Assembly (NCBI RefSeq): GCF_030272615.1
Contig: NC_081413.1
Location: 162,498,849-162,562,848, forward strand
Origin: Cryptomeria japonica
Lineage: Eukaryota > Streptophyta > Pinopsida > Cupressales > Cupressaceae
DNA length: 64,000 nucleotides
Direction of reading: 5' to 3'
The notes under the pieces are model-generated. The model was not told the DNA's origin and searched no databases. It saw only the letters and a program-made list of their open reading frames with translations. Positions 1-11,022 of the stretch are shown here, in pieces. The first letter of the stretch is position 1, and every line of letters begins with the position of its first letter. A program made the position numbers and the translations under genes.

Positions 1-3000
1 TGCTTCATCCAAATTGTCTAAGTGTAGTTCATGAAAGCTGCAACATACTCTGCTTCCACTGTAGACTAAGAGATACAACTTTGCTTCTTACTCATCCATG
101 AGACCAGTCTACCACCAAGAAAGAATGCACCACCGGTTGTGCTTTTTCGATCATCCACATTACCTACCCAATCAGCATATGTGAATACTTTCAGGTTGAA
201 ATCATTTTTGTATGGGTACCACAATCCATAGTCAATTGTTCCCTTTAGATACCTAAGAATCCGCTTGACTGCAACCAAGTGGGATTCTCTTGGACTTTTT
301 TGGAACCTTGCAGTAATGCCAACTGCATGTACAATATCTAGTCTGCTATGCACTACATAATGCAACTTACCAATCACTGGTCGCTATTCCTTCTCATCAA
401 CCAATGTGGAATCATCCTCTTTTGATAATTTGCAACCGGTCACCATCGGTGTACCAACCAGTTTTCTATCTTCCATGCCAAAGGTCTTCAACACCTCTTT
501 GACATATTTGGACTGAGTGATAAAGATTCCATCTTTCATCTGTTGGATCTACAGTCCAATGAAGAACTTAATCTCCCCTATGAGTGACATCTCAAACTCT
601 TCCTTCATCTCATCAGCAAACTCATGACTCATCTTGTCATCTCCACCAAAGATAATGTCATCAACAAAAACCTCACAGATCAGGATCTGATCTCCTTCAG
701 ATTTCAAGTAGATATTGCTATCTTCCCTTGTTCTCTCAAATCCAATCTTCACAAGATGGGAATGTAGACGTTCATACCATGCTCTAGGTGCCTACTTTAG
801 ACCATATAAGGCTTTATGTAGCCTGCACACCATATCACTGTCTTCAGATAGGGAAAACCCATTTGGTTGCTCTATATACACCTCCTCCTCAAGTACACCA
901 TTTCGAAATGCAGATTTTACATCCATTTGATATACCTTGAATCCTATAAAAGCTACATATGCAAGAAGCATACGAACTCCTTCCAATCTGGCTACAGGAG
1001 CAAAGGTTTCTCCATAGTCTTCTCCTTCTTCTTGAGCATATCCTTTGCACACCAATCTGGCTTTGTTCCTAATCACTGTGCCATCCTCATTCAACTTGTT
1101 TCTGAACACCCATTTGGTGCCAATAACATTTTTATGCTCTGATCTGGGTACCAAGGACCATGTACCATTTTTCTCTATCTGGTCAAGTTCCTCTTCCATT
1201 GCCTTGATCCAGTCTTCATCTTTATGAGCCTCTTTGAATGACTTAGGCTCAAATTCAGAGATCAAACATGAGTTTTCTCTGATCTTTCTTCTTGTAAGGA
1301 TTCCTACATCCTTATCTCCTATGATTTGCTTAGGATCATGATTCAGCTTGACATACCGAGGAATAGTCTTGATTGGTTCTTCTTGCTTTTCCTCCTCATC
1401 CTCATCTTCATCAGTATCAGCATTCACCAGTTCAGGAACACTGTTAATGGTACTTGGTTGACTGACAACCGGTTCCTAGAAGGTTGCAACCAGTTCATTT
1501 ATAGCTTGCTCACTGTCAATTTCCTCTAGTTTCTCAGAGGTTTCATCAACTGTCACATTGATACTTTCCATAATTCTCTGAGTCCTATTGTTGAAACACT
1601 TGAGAGCTTTACTCTTGGTGGAATATCCTAGGAATATTCCCTCATCACATTTAGCTTCAAACTTTCCCTTATGTTCACTCCTATTGATGTAACATTTGCT
1701 ACCAAATATCCTAAAGTAGCTAACCATAGGTGTCTTACCAGTCCAATACTCATAAGGAGTTTTGTCCTTACCTTTCTTGATGAGTACCCGGTTCATTGTG
1801 TAGACTACAGTGCTTACCGCTTCTCTCCAAAAGGTGTGAGCTACCTTTCCTTGAATCAACATGGTTCTAGCTACTTCAACCACAGTCCAGTTATTCCTCT
1901 CTACTAGGCCATTCTACTGTGGAGTCCAGGGGGGCAGGCAGTTGCCTCTTGATACCAAATTCTTCACAATACTTGTTGAATTCACCGGAAGTGAATTCCC
2001 CTCCTTGATCAGTTCTGAGACATTTGATCCTTTTACCGGTTTCCTTCTCCAATAATGCTCTAAAAGCTTTGAACTTCACAAAGGCTTCAGACTTGTCTTT
2101 CAAGAATGTGACCCACATCATTCTTGAGCAATCATCAGTGAGAATCATGAAGTACCTATCACCCTGCACACTTCTAGTTTTCATAGGACCACACAAATCA
2201 GTATGCACAAGATCAAGCAAGTTGTCAGCAGTGAAAGACTTACCTTTAAAGGTTGAGGAAGACATTTTCCCCAATTGACACTCTCTGCACAAGTTATTAT
2301 CAGGTTTGCTTAGCACCGACAACCCTCTAACTGCCTTGATCTTACTAGCCTTCACAATGTTATCAAAGTTTACATGGCAGAGTCTCCTATGCCATGTCCA
2401 GCTATCATCAAATTTAGCCATAAGACATGTACTTATATTTGCATTCAGTTGAAATAGGTTACCTTTGGTCTGCATACCGGTAGCCACAATTTCGCCATTC
2501 TTTCCTTTGATTCTACACACTCCAATCTTGAATTCTAGAGTGAGAGAACTGTCATTCAGCTGGGCAACACTCAGAAGGTTGTGTCTGAGACCATCAACCC
2601 AATACACATTGTCAGCACTACTCTTTCCATTCAGAGAGATGGACCCTTTTCCTTTAATCATACATGGTGCATCATTGCCAAAATGAACCACACCACCATC
2701 ATACTCTTCCAAGGATAGAAACTTGCTCCAATCACCAGTCATATGGTGAGAGCAACCACTGTCAATAATCCACTCATTGGAATTATCAAAGCAGGAGACA
2801 AGAGCCTTCTTGTTTGACACATCTTCCTTTACAGCAACAAACACAATGTCTTCATTCTCTTCATCTTCTAATTCCTCATCTGTGACACCTTCATCAACTG
2901 CAACAAAACAGCTTCTTCGGTTTCCTCCTTTGAATTTCCTAAATCTTTCCGGTTTATCCTTTTTGTCACTATTAGGATAGTTCATAGCAATATGTCCTAT

Positions 3001-3807
3001 CCGGTTACATGAAAAACATTTCAAAGGGAGATTACCTCTGTATTTACCGGTTCCTTTTGGAAATTTCCTGGCAAGAAGAGCTTCAAATTCCATCTGAAAC
3101 TCCTCATCGTCCATTACTCTGCTCTGTCTTGGTTCACCACTAGTGCTTGCTTCTTTTCCTTTCCTGGATGGTATAGAAGAAGCTCTAAAAGTTGATTCAG
3201 TCTTTTGAAAACTGCCATCAAAACTATTTAGCTCATAGGCTGTCAACTTTTCTATGATGGAGTCCAAGGATACCTTAGTCTTGTCTATTGATCTCATCTC
3301 CTGAATAGCAACAACCCTTATTGCATAGACCGGCAATAGGGATCTCAGGACTTTGCTTACCATAGCAGAATCTTCCATTTTACCACCTGCACTCTTGATA
3401 TCTCCAACAACAGTTTTGATTCTAATACCATAATGTTGAATGGTTTCACCTTCAACCATCTGCATGTCTTCAAACTTTCCTCTAAGGCTTTCTTCCTTAG
3501 CTTGTTTTACATGCTCATCACCTCCATAGATATTTTCAAGAGCATCCCATACCTCTTTGGGATTTACCTTATCTTGGACATAAATGAACTCAATATCAGA
3601 TAAACTACTAATTAAGGCTTCCATGACTTGCCCATTCTCCTGTATCTCTCTCTTTTGATCATCAATGAGAGTACCGGTAGGGGCAACATAGGGATTCTCA
3701 ACATAGCTCCAATGTTGAGCACCCATGCTTCTAATGTATATCTTCATTCTGTCTTTCCATATACTAAAATTTTCTTTGTTAAACTTTGGACCTTCCCTCT
3801 TCATCAT
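1..3807 (-). pseudogene. copia gag-pol polyprotein, degraded
   Basis: Retrotransposon polyprotein that would package RNA, cleave itself, reverse transcribe and integrate. From the ATG at 3807: UBN2/DUF4219-type gag; a CCHC knuckle near 2990-3035 whose last Cys is Tyr (TAT for TGT); protease DSGCSHHMTGD near 2730-2780; integrase HHCC and GAG-pre-integrase near 2265-2400; integrase core to about 1900 with HTD and RTDQGGEF; reverse transcriptase around 750-1250; FVDDIIFGG near 650-690; RNase H from 380 to the window edge. A C-run at 1929-1934 shifts the frame inside integrase. TAG stops sit at 1914, 1476, 792, 549, 384, 66 and 18. Those at 1914, 792 and 549 replace Gln residues conserved in the family (TPQQNG, KQAPRAW, GLQIQQ). 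AFLNG reads AFRNG. Gag through the integrase core stays open as one 638-codon stretch. Family certain; not functional. Confidence 0.93.
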
Positions 3808-3855
3808 TACAACAAGATCTTTCCCTCAAGTGGTTAAGCTTACAACACAGAGGAT

Positions 3856-3867
3856 GCTCTGATACCA
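3856..3867 (-). other. copia primer-binding site
   Basis: The minus strand reads TGGTATCAGAGC, the standard complement of the initiator-methionine tRNA 3' end. It is separated by two bases from the LTR end (ATCA). It fixes the element's orientation and the inner LTR boundary. Confidence 0.9.
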
Positions 3868-3869
3868 AT

Positions 3870-4799
3870 TGATAACTTAATGATGAATGAATAGCACCAA
3901 ACCGGTACTGAGAGGGGGGGATGAATCAATACAGGCAAAAACACAACCTTAAACTGGTTTGTCAACTAACACTTATGCACTGATAGACAAATAGCAGCAC
4001 TGGTCCTTCAACAGAGTTCAACCGGCAAAACCCAGTGTAACTGAGACAAGCAAAGACCGGTTGACACTTATCTTCTCATATAATCTAACTCTTCATTTCC
4101 ATTTCACCCTAATGCATGAACATGCAATCTACCATCAAAGATGTACATATTACAACAACATCAACATGCATCACCACTTAATCAAAAAACAATCATAACA
4201 TCACATGAAGAAAGCATCACACATGACACACATATTTTTCACATGGAAACCCAACTGGGAAAAACCACGGTGGGGATGAATACCCACAAGCTTGTTTTTG
4301 AACTCTTTGGAAGTCCTCTCTGTTAGGAGCCTTGTTCAGTTAAATATAGATGCAATATGTTCTGTTAGGAACCGATCCTATTAGGGATCACCCGGTTAAG
4401 GGATGGCTACAATACTCGGTTAAGGGTTAAACCCTATTAAGGGTACCTTGTTCGAGGATTTCAAGAACTCAATAGCTAAAGGATATCAATGACTCAGTAG
4501 CTTCGAGTTACCCTATTAGAGGATTTTCAACAAGCCAGTTAAGGCTACCCTATTAGGGGATTTCACAGCTGTTGAAGTGGTTAAAGATCAACAGGTATAT
4601 AAATGACCTGATAATAGCACTCAATGCCAATGCAAATCCACTTAAGCTCCTCTTCACCTTCTGCACTTACACTCTGCTAATATAACTTCTCTCCTCTGGT
4701 CTGGCAAGAATCACGTATCTCTTCTCTTAGATACACACACACAACTGTTGCCAACAACCTCTGAAAGAATCACAACATCGACCTTAGAGGACAACAAAC
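3870..4799 (-). repeat. copia 5' LTR, inner part
   Basis: Promoter-distal 930 bases of the LTR. It contains the conserved copia-LTR stretch with GTGGTTTTTCCC and a following GTTTCCATGTGAAAAA (minus strand, about 4229-4290). It also has a run of imperfect repeats of a CCTATTAGGG-like word (about 4375-4565) and a C-rich tract before the end (about 3905). A TTTATATAC stretch near 4598-4607 on the minus strand could be the TATA element. The same C-rich and GGTTTTTCC signatures recur in LTR pieces at 24430-25148, 49817-51079 and 52887-53955. Confidence 0.82.
4795..4799. repeat. 5-bp target duplication (left) of the chromovirus
   Basis: CAAAC lies immediately before TGATGCAG and is repeated at 11914-11918 immediately after CTGCATCA. 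Five bases is the usual duplication for Ty3/gypsy integrase. It shows that the whole 4800-11913 block probably entered as one insertion. Confidence 0.8.
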
Positions 4800-5690
4800 T
4801 GATGCAGAGCCCTTGTGACCACTGAGATAATCCCTTCCACTTGGGATACAAAAAAGGACTCCAGCAATCATACCAAGACTATAAGGGGTGGTTTAGACTA
4901 GGTTTCTTTGGTTACATACCATTTCTTCTCTTAATCATCTTTGACAATGCTCAAACCCCACACCCTTCTCCAATGATCATCCAAGACTCTTTAGGGCCAC
5001 ACCACCCAACAAGGGTTGAGACTCTTCCAAAGGTAAATATGACTTCTAGGGATTTTTTCTACCATCCCCTAATCCAACAAACCACTATCCAATCATTGGA
5101 ATTGAGTCACTAACAAAGTTTAGTGTTGCTGCTATAAATGGGACTGTCATGCCTAGTAGCCCAGCCAGACTGAAAAATTAAGATTTCTTCCTAATTTCCC
5201 AAATGACCTCTACAAATAAGAGTTGATTTTTTTTAATTTAAGTGAGTTCCAAAGGATTCCAAAAGGGTTTGGGTAGATCCAATGTCTAAGGGTTATAAAC
5301 CCAATTTCACTCCTAGGCCAAATAGCCCTAATTAGGCCACCCTAACAAAGGAAGTGTGCTATAAAAGTGCTGCCCCAACAAATTAATACTTGGAAAATGT
5401 AGAGGGAATGTAAATAACATAAATCACCAAGTTTCAGACCCTGGTTACACTTCTAACTTCATTCATGGAACCGGTTGCACAATGAGACTAGGTGGCCACA
5501 TAGAGATGTCCACCCTAACACAGAAAACCCTCACCTTTACCTAATTCTTTCCTGAAAAAGGCCATGAAAATATTAATTTACATGGTCTTACCTTGCTTCA
5601 CCCCAAAGGCCATTCAAAACCAATGAGGTATCAGCAAGAAAACTTCATTTTTCCTTCAAAACCTAGGCAAAACTGTCAAATCCGGGTTAC
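4800..5690 (+). repeat. left terminal repeat, inverted relative to a normal 3' LTR
   Basis: Plus-strand copy of the sequence whose minus-strand copy is 11023-11913. It starts TGATGCAGAGCCC and the match ends at about GGGTTA (5689). Small differences are scattered, for example AAAAAAGGACT here and the equivalent of AAACAAGGACT on the right. After 5690 the similarity stops, with no primer-binding site. A 90-codon open stretch from 4841 is shared by both copies but starts at TTG, so I do not call it a gene. Confidence 0.85.
5360..5367 (+). promoter_or_regulatory. TATA box in left terminal repeat
   Basis: TATAAAAG in a GC-richer setting. It points rightwards into the element, antisense to gag-pol. 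Confidence 0.5.
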
Positions 5691-6283
5691 TTCCAGTAAA
5701 ATGCAGATATCTCCACCTCCAGAATGAATCAAGACCTCAGATTAGACTCATTTGAAAGGTAATTCAATTTTCTAAAACATCGCACTATTTTAATGCTTCC
5801 AATAAATCCGTACTATACGTAAAATGGAAAATAGCAGCAAATTGCAGGAAAAATCACAGTTTTATTGAGTTTTTGAATACCAACTTTTACCTTCCACATT
5901 CAACAACCCTGCCAAAGGTTGTATTTAGACCTTTTATGACTCTTACAACAGTTACCAACTGATTTTTGAAACCAATATGGTGGTTTGGAGGAAGTTACAA
6001 ATTTGGGTTAAAAGTTGTTATAGTTGCTTGACAACTTTTGACAATTTTTGACATTTTGTCCTCCTAAACACACCAAGACACTAATTGACCCCTAAGACAC
6101 TTAAAACTCTTCAAATGCACTAAAAATTCCTTCAAGGCATGAATAAACCCAAATTCCATATACCCAAGGTGGTTTATAACACACCTACCTAAGGTATTGG
6201 CTTACAAGGTAGGGTATGATTATTACAATAAAGAAAAACATCAAATATGCAAATAAGACATAAATCCTACTAAACTCCTTCAC
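5691..6283. other. non-coding stretch between pol end and left terminal repeat
   Basis: About 590 bases with no open frame and no match to the right terminal repeat. On the minus strand it follows the pol stop, so it is the element's 3' untranslated region or a remnant of a lost terminal repeat. I see no clear polypurine tract next to 5690. Confidence 0.5.
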
Positions 6284-9200
6284 CTATGTTTTCTCCTCAA
6301 TATCACTTGGTGGTTGATGTGTAGATGCCCCTGCATCATACTTCTGGGGATAAGAAATCTCAAGTCCACTTGAGATGAGCTGCTGCAAGGTGGTACCATG
6401 AGTTTGAATCTGTTGTTCATCCATCCATACAGCCTCAGTATCAGGTTTGCCTCTCCACTTGACCAAATATTGTTTGTATTCTTTGTTCCTTGTCTTCTTA
6501 ACCACTCTAGTATCCAACACCTTCTCAAGAGTGGGTGGTTCATGCTTGGGAAAGTTTGCATCAGTCTGCTGCTCCAGATCTTCATCACCTATAGCTGCAT
6601 CATTAGGACCTTTATATGATGTTAGATCACAAATATTAAAGATGGGTGACAACCCCAACCCATTGGGTAATTGGACTTCATAAGCATTAGATCCACATTT
6701 CTTCAAAATGGAACAAGGGCCAGTCTTCTTTTGCATCAATTTTGTGTGTTTTCCCTTTGGCAACCTCTCCTTCCTAAGATAGACCCATACAAGATCTCCA
6801 ACATCAAAACTCAAATCTCTTCTTTTCTAATCTACATGTTTTTTATATTGTTCACTAGATTTTTGAAGACTCAACCTAACTTGTTCATGAACTTCCTTGT
6901 TTGCTTCAGCAAAAGCTTCTCCATCAGCACTGATTGGACTATTAGAAGGTAGATTTCTAAGTTCCAAAACACCTCTTGGATTCAAACCATACACAATCTG
7001 AAAAGGGGACTTACCAGTACTCCTATTGATGGTATCATTGTATGAGAACTCAGCCTGTGGTAGGATAATATCCCACTTCTCTCCATGCTCTCTTGTCAAA
7101 CACCTAAGAAGATTTCCAAGGGTCCTATTGACAACTTCAGTTTGTCCATCTGTTTGGGGATGGTATGCAGATGAAAAAGACAAGTTTGTACCTAGCTTTC
7201 TCCATAGAGTACGCCAAAAATGACCTACAAACTTCACATCTCTATCTGAAACAATGTTGAGAGGTAATCCATGGATTCTTACCACCTCTTTGAAGAAGAG
7301 TGCTGCAATATGGGAAGCATCATTTGTTGACTTGCAAGGGAGGAAGTGTGCCATCTTGCTAAATCTGTCCACAACAACAAAAACACTGTCAAATCCTCTT
7401 TGAGTTCTAGGTAACCCCATGACAAAATCCATGCTTACACTCTCCCATGGTCTAGATGGAATAGGGAGTGGTTGATACAAGCCTGCATTAGTAGACCTCC
7501 CTTTAGCCTTTTGACATACTACACAAGATTCCACATATTTTCTGATTTCCGTCTGCATCCTTGGCCAAAAGTAGTGTCTCCTCACAAGTTCTAGGGTCTT
7601 ATCTAACCCAAAATGACCTACCATTGCCCCATTGTGTTTCTCCTTGATAATATTCAACCTCATTGAGCATCTAGGGATGCATAGTTGACCTCTTTTGAAC
7701 AACAATCCTTCTTGCAGAAAAAACTCAGAAAATTCCACATTATATCTGTCATCCAAATGAGTACAAGAGGCATAGATCTCACCAAAATCTGCATCATGTT
7801 CATACATGATCTTTAAAGCATCAATTCCAACACTTTCCAACTGAATATGAGACAATGTCAATACCCTACGGCTTAAGGCATCAGCAACCTTATTGGTGAC
7901 TCCTTTCTTATGCTTCAAGGAAAATGTAAAGGCTTGTAGGGTCTCTACCCACTTCATATGCCGGTGATTCAATTTTTCTTGACTATTGATGAAACTTAAG
8001 GCCTTGTTATCAGTGAAAACCACAAATTCTTTGGGCAACAAGTAGTGTCTCCATTTATTTATGGACTAGACTAATGCATACATCTCAAGGTCATATGAGG
8101 TATACCTCTTCTTAGCATCATTTAGTTTTTCACTATAGAAAGCAATAGGTCTCCCTTCTTGGCTCAAGACAGCCCCTATAGCTACATGGCTAGCATCACA
8201 CTCAATCTAAAACACATTGTTAAAATCAAGGAGGGCTAGGACTAGTTGTGCTGCTACCTTCTTCTTAAGAAGTTCAAAAGAGTCATCTGCTGCTTGGGTC
8301 CACACAAATTTACATTTTTGCCCCCCTTTTATGGTTTCAAGCATAGGTGCACAAATCTGACTGAAACCTTTTATAAACTTTCTATAAAATGTTGCAAGAC
8401 CATGAAAACTCCTAACATCATTCAAACCTCTAGGAGTAGGCCAAGTGAGTATAGATTTTACCTTATCCTGATCCATTTTGAGTTCACCTTGTGAGATGAC
8501 AAAACCAAGGTAAATGATCTCCTCCTGCATGAACAAACACTTGTCCAAATTGATCATTAGTTGCTCATTATGTAACCTCCTCAAAACCAATTCTAGGTGC
8601 TGCATGTGCTCTTCCTTGGTGCTACTAAAAATCAGAATATCATCTAGGTAGACAATCACAAACTTGCTGATAAAATCACTCAACACTTCATTCATTAGCC
8701 TCATAAAAGTGCTAGGAGCATTGGATAAGCCAAATGGCATCACTTTCCATTCATATAAACCCTCATTAGTCTTGAAGGCTATTTTCCATTCATCTCCTGG
8801 CATTAGCCTAATTTGATGATATCCACTTTTAAGATCTATTTTAGAAAAATATTTTGCCCCTCCTAGACAATCAAGTAGGTCTTCAATTCTAGGCATAGGG
8901 AATCTATACCTTATAGTTATCTTGTTGATGGCTCTTGAGTCCGTGCAAAGCCTCCAAGTACCTTCCTTTTTGGGTGCAAGTACTACTGGTATAGCACAAG
9001 GACTGAGACTTTTTCCAATCAGACCTGCATCAAGTAAATCAGCAATCTGCCTGGCCATCTCTTCATTTTGTTGAGGGGTTAGTTTGTATGTAGCCTTGTT
9101 GGGCAATGTTGCTCCTGGTATAAAGTCAATGCAATGACTGATTTCTCTAATAGGAGGGAGGGTCTTAGGCATACCCTCTGAAATCACACCCTTATACTTG

Positions 9201-9904
9201 TCAAGAAGCTCTTGCACTTCATAAGGAACCATCCTAGGTCTTCCTTGTTGATCTGCTGCTCCTACATCTGCAACCTCCTTCTTAGGAATAGGTTTCAATG
9301 CAAAACATACTCCTCCTTCCTCTTTTACCTCCTTCATGAACTCCTTACTTTCCATCAGCATCACCTTAGCCTCTTTCTCTTTATGTTCTTCCTCATTCTC
9401 CATCAAAGGTAGCAATTTTATGACCTTCCCATCTTTGGTGATAGAATAGGTGTTCCTAAAACCATCATGATGTGACTTCAAGTCATATTGCCAAGGCCTA
9501 CCAAACACTAAATGGCAAGCATCCATCTTAGCTATATCAAAAAGAAGTTTGTCCTTGTAGGTGCCAATCTGAAATTCAACCCAAGATTGTTCTTCTACAA
9601 GAGCTTGCTGCCCTTGAGTGAGCCATGACACCTTGTATGGATAAGGATGTGGTATCCTCTTAAGCTTAAGCTTCTCCACCATCTCCATGGACACAAAGTT
9701 TTCAGTTGAACCTGAGTCTATTATAACCTTGCAGACTTTACCTCCTGATTTGCAAGTTGTCTTGAATATTGCCTTCCTTTGTGGGGGTTCTTTTGTGATA
9801 GGAACCTTTAGGAGTGCTCTCCTCATCATCAAGGCTTCACCTCTTTCCAGATATCCATAAGAATCAGGTGCATTCGCACTTTGAAAAGTGTTGCTGCTGT
9901 TCAC
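6284..9904 (-). pseudogene. chromovirus pol (protease, RT, RNase H, integrase, chromodomain)
   Basis: One minus-strand frame runs from a GTG at 9904 (overlapping the gag stop, -1 relative to gag) to a stop at 6284. Seen in order: protease VIIDSGSTENFV near 9700; reverse transcriptase with YLDDIL near 8650; RNase H ECDAS near 8190; integrase zinc region HNGAMVGHFG and CVVCQKAK near 7530-7660; integrase core about 7040-7430 with MDFVMGLP and VSDRDVKFVG; and a chromodomain YLVKWRGKP near 6440-6480. The chromodomain places it among chromoviruses, whose chromodomain is thought to steer integration to marked chromatin. Three internal stops, all TAG: 8207, 8066 and 6827. The one at 8066 replaces the Gln usually found before the RNase H WRHYL motif. 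Otherwise strikingly complete, so the insertion is fairly young or decays slowly. Confidence 0.93.
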
Positions 9905-10974
9905 ACTTTGGCAATCAGATTGCTCCTCCTTTCTCCCATGGTGTTGTGGTTTGCCTTCTCAGGACACCTACTAGCAATGTGACCTTCTTGGTTGCAATTG
10001 TAACATCTTATGGGGCCTCTCCCTTGTGATCTACCTCTGAAGTTTGGTCTTCTACCTCTAAAATTTCCTCTACTGCTGCCTTCACCTTTGTTGTCCTCTT
10101 GATTTGTGTCTCCTTGTGGACCACCATTGTTTCCTCTTCCTCTAAAGGAACCTCTTCCTTTTTGGAATCTACCTCTACCCCTGCTATTCTGATCTTGTTT
10201 CTTCTTGAATTTTTCTTCCACCTTCAATGCCATTTGATAGCATTTGTGTACACTTCCAGGGGTGTGAAGATTCAACTCATCTTGTATGGAAAATTTTAGA
10301 CCATTGATGTATCTTGCCAACTTCTCTTCCTCAGTCTCTACGGTCTTGGCCTTTATGCACAACTTCAAGAATTCTTCAGTATATGTGCTTACATCCATGT
10401 CTTTTTGTTTAAGATTTTTTTTTCTTCTATGAAGTTGCACTCCATAGTCCTCAGGTACAAAGGTTTCCTTAACCAAAGCAATCATCTTATTCCATGAATT
10501 GATCATGTTCTTACCATTCCTCACCTTCTCTATCTCGATAAAGTTCCACCAAGTCAAGGCTGCTCCTTTCAACTTGGACTTTTCTATCTTTACCCTTTGG
10601 TGCTCAGGGATCTCCTCACATTCAAAGAAGCTAGTTAAAGCCTCTATCCAATCCATGACCAAGTCTGGATCCATCTTGCCACTGAAAATAGGTAGGTCTA
10701 GTTTCCCATCCATGGTTCTCCTCTCCATGGATCTAAGAGAATTCAAGAGGGGTCTCTGGTCTGCAGGAACCTCTTCTTATTCCTGCCTTGGGGTCTCATC
10801 CTCATCCCCATCATCTCCGTCTCCAGAGTCTTCCACTTCCCTCCTATCCATTCTGCCCTTCAACCTTTCTATCTCCCTTTTCATGGCTCTATTTTCTGCC
10901 AATTGTTCTCTCACAACCTTGGCCAATTCCACATTGGTCATCCTTCCTAGAATTTCTTCATCTCCTTCTGCCAT
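9901..10974 (-). pseudogene. chromovirus gag, one in-frame stop
   Basis: Capsid/nucleocapsid protein of the element. I start it at the ATG at 10974, because the GTG six bases upstream is less likely. The N-terminus has an acidic Glu/Asp stretch. A TAA at 10777-10779 breaks the frame, which then continues through a Retrotrans_gag domain (WIEALTSFFECEEIPEHQRV, LKGAALTWW), a basic Arg/Gly-rich region, and an intact CCHC knuckle, CYNCNQEGHIASRC (about 9965-10007). The stop TGA overlaps the first codon of the pol frame as GTGTGA. About 357 codons, normal for the family. The primer-binding site lies 37 bases upstream of the ATG. Confidence 0.9.
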
Positions 10975-11010
10975 CTTCACAATTTGTCTTCACTCTTAGG
11001 ATACTCCTAA

Positions 11011-11022
11011 GCTCTGATACCA
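11011..11022 (-). other. chromovirus primer-binding site
   Basis: The minus strand reads TGGTATCAGAGC, complementary to the initiator-methionine tRNA, directly inside the right terminal repeat. The LTR end just before it reads GGGTTAT rather than the usual CA. Confidence 0.88.

Noticed and set aside
4841-5113. 90-codon open frame shared by both chromovirus terminal repeats (4841-5113 plus, 11600-11872 minus)
   Set aside because: Starts at TTG, lies wholly inside the LTR, and both copies are open simply because the repeats are nearly identical.
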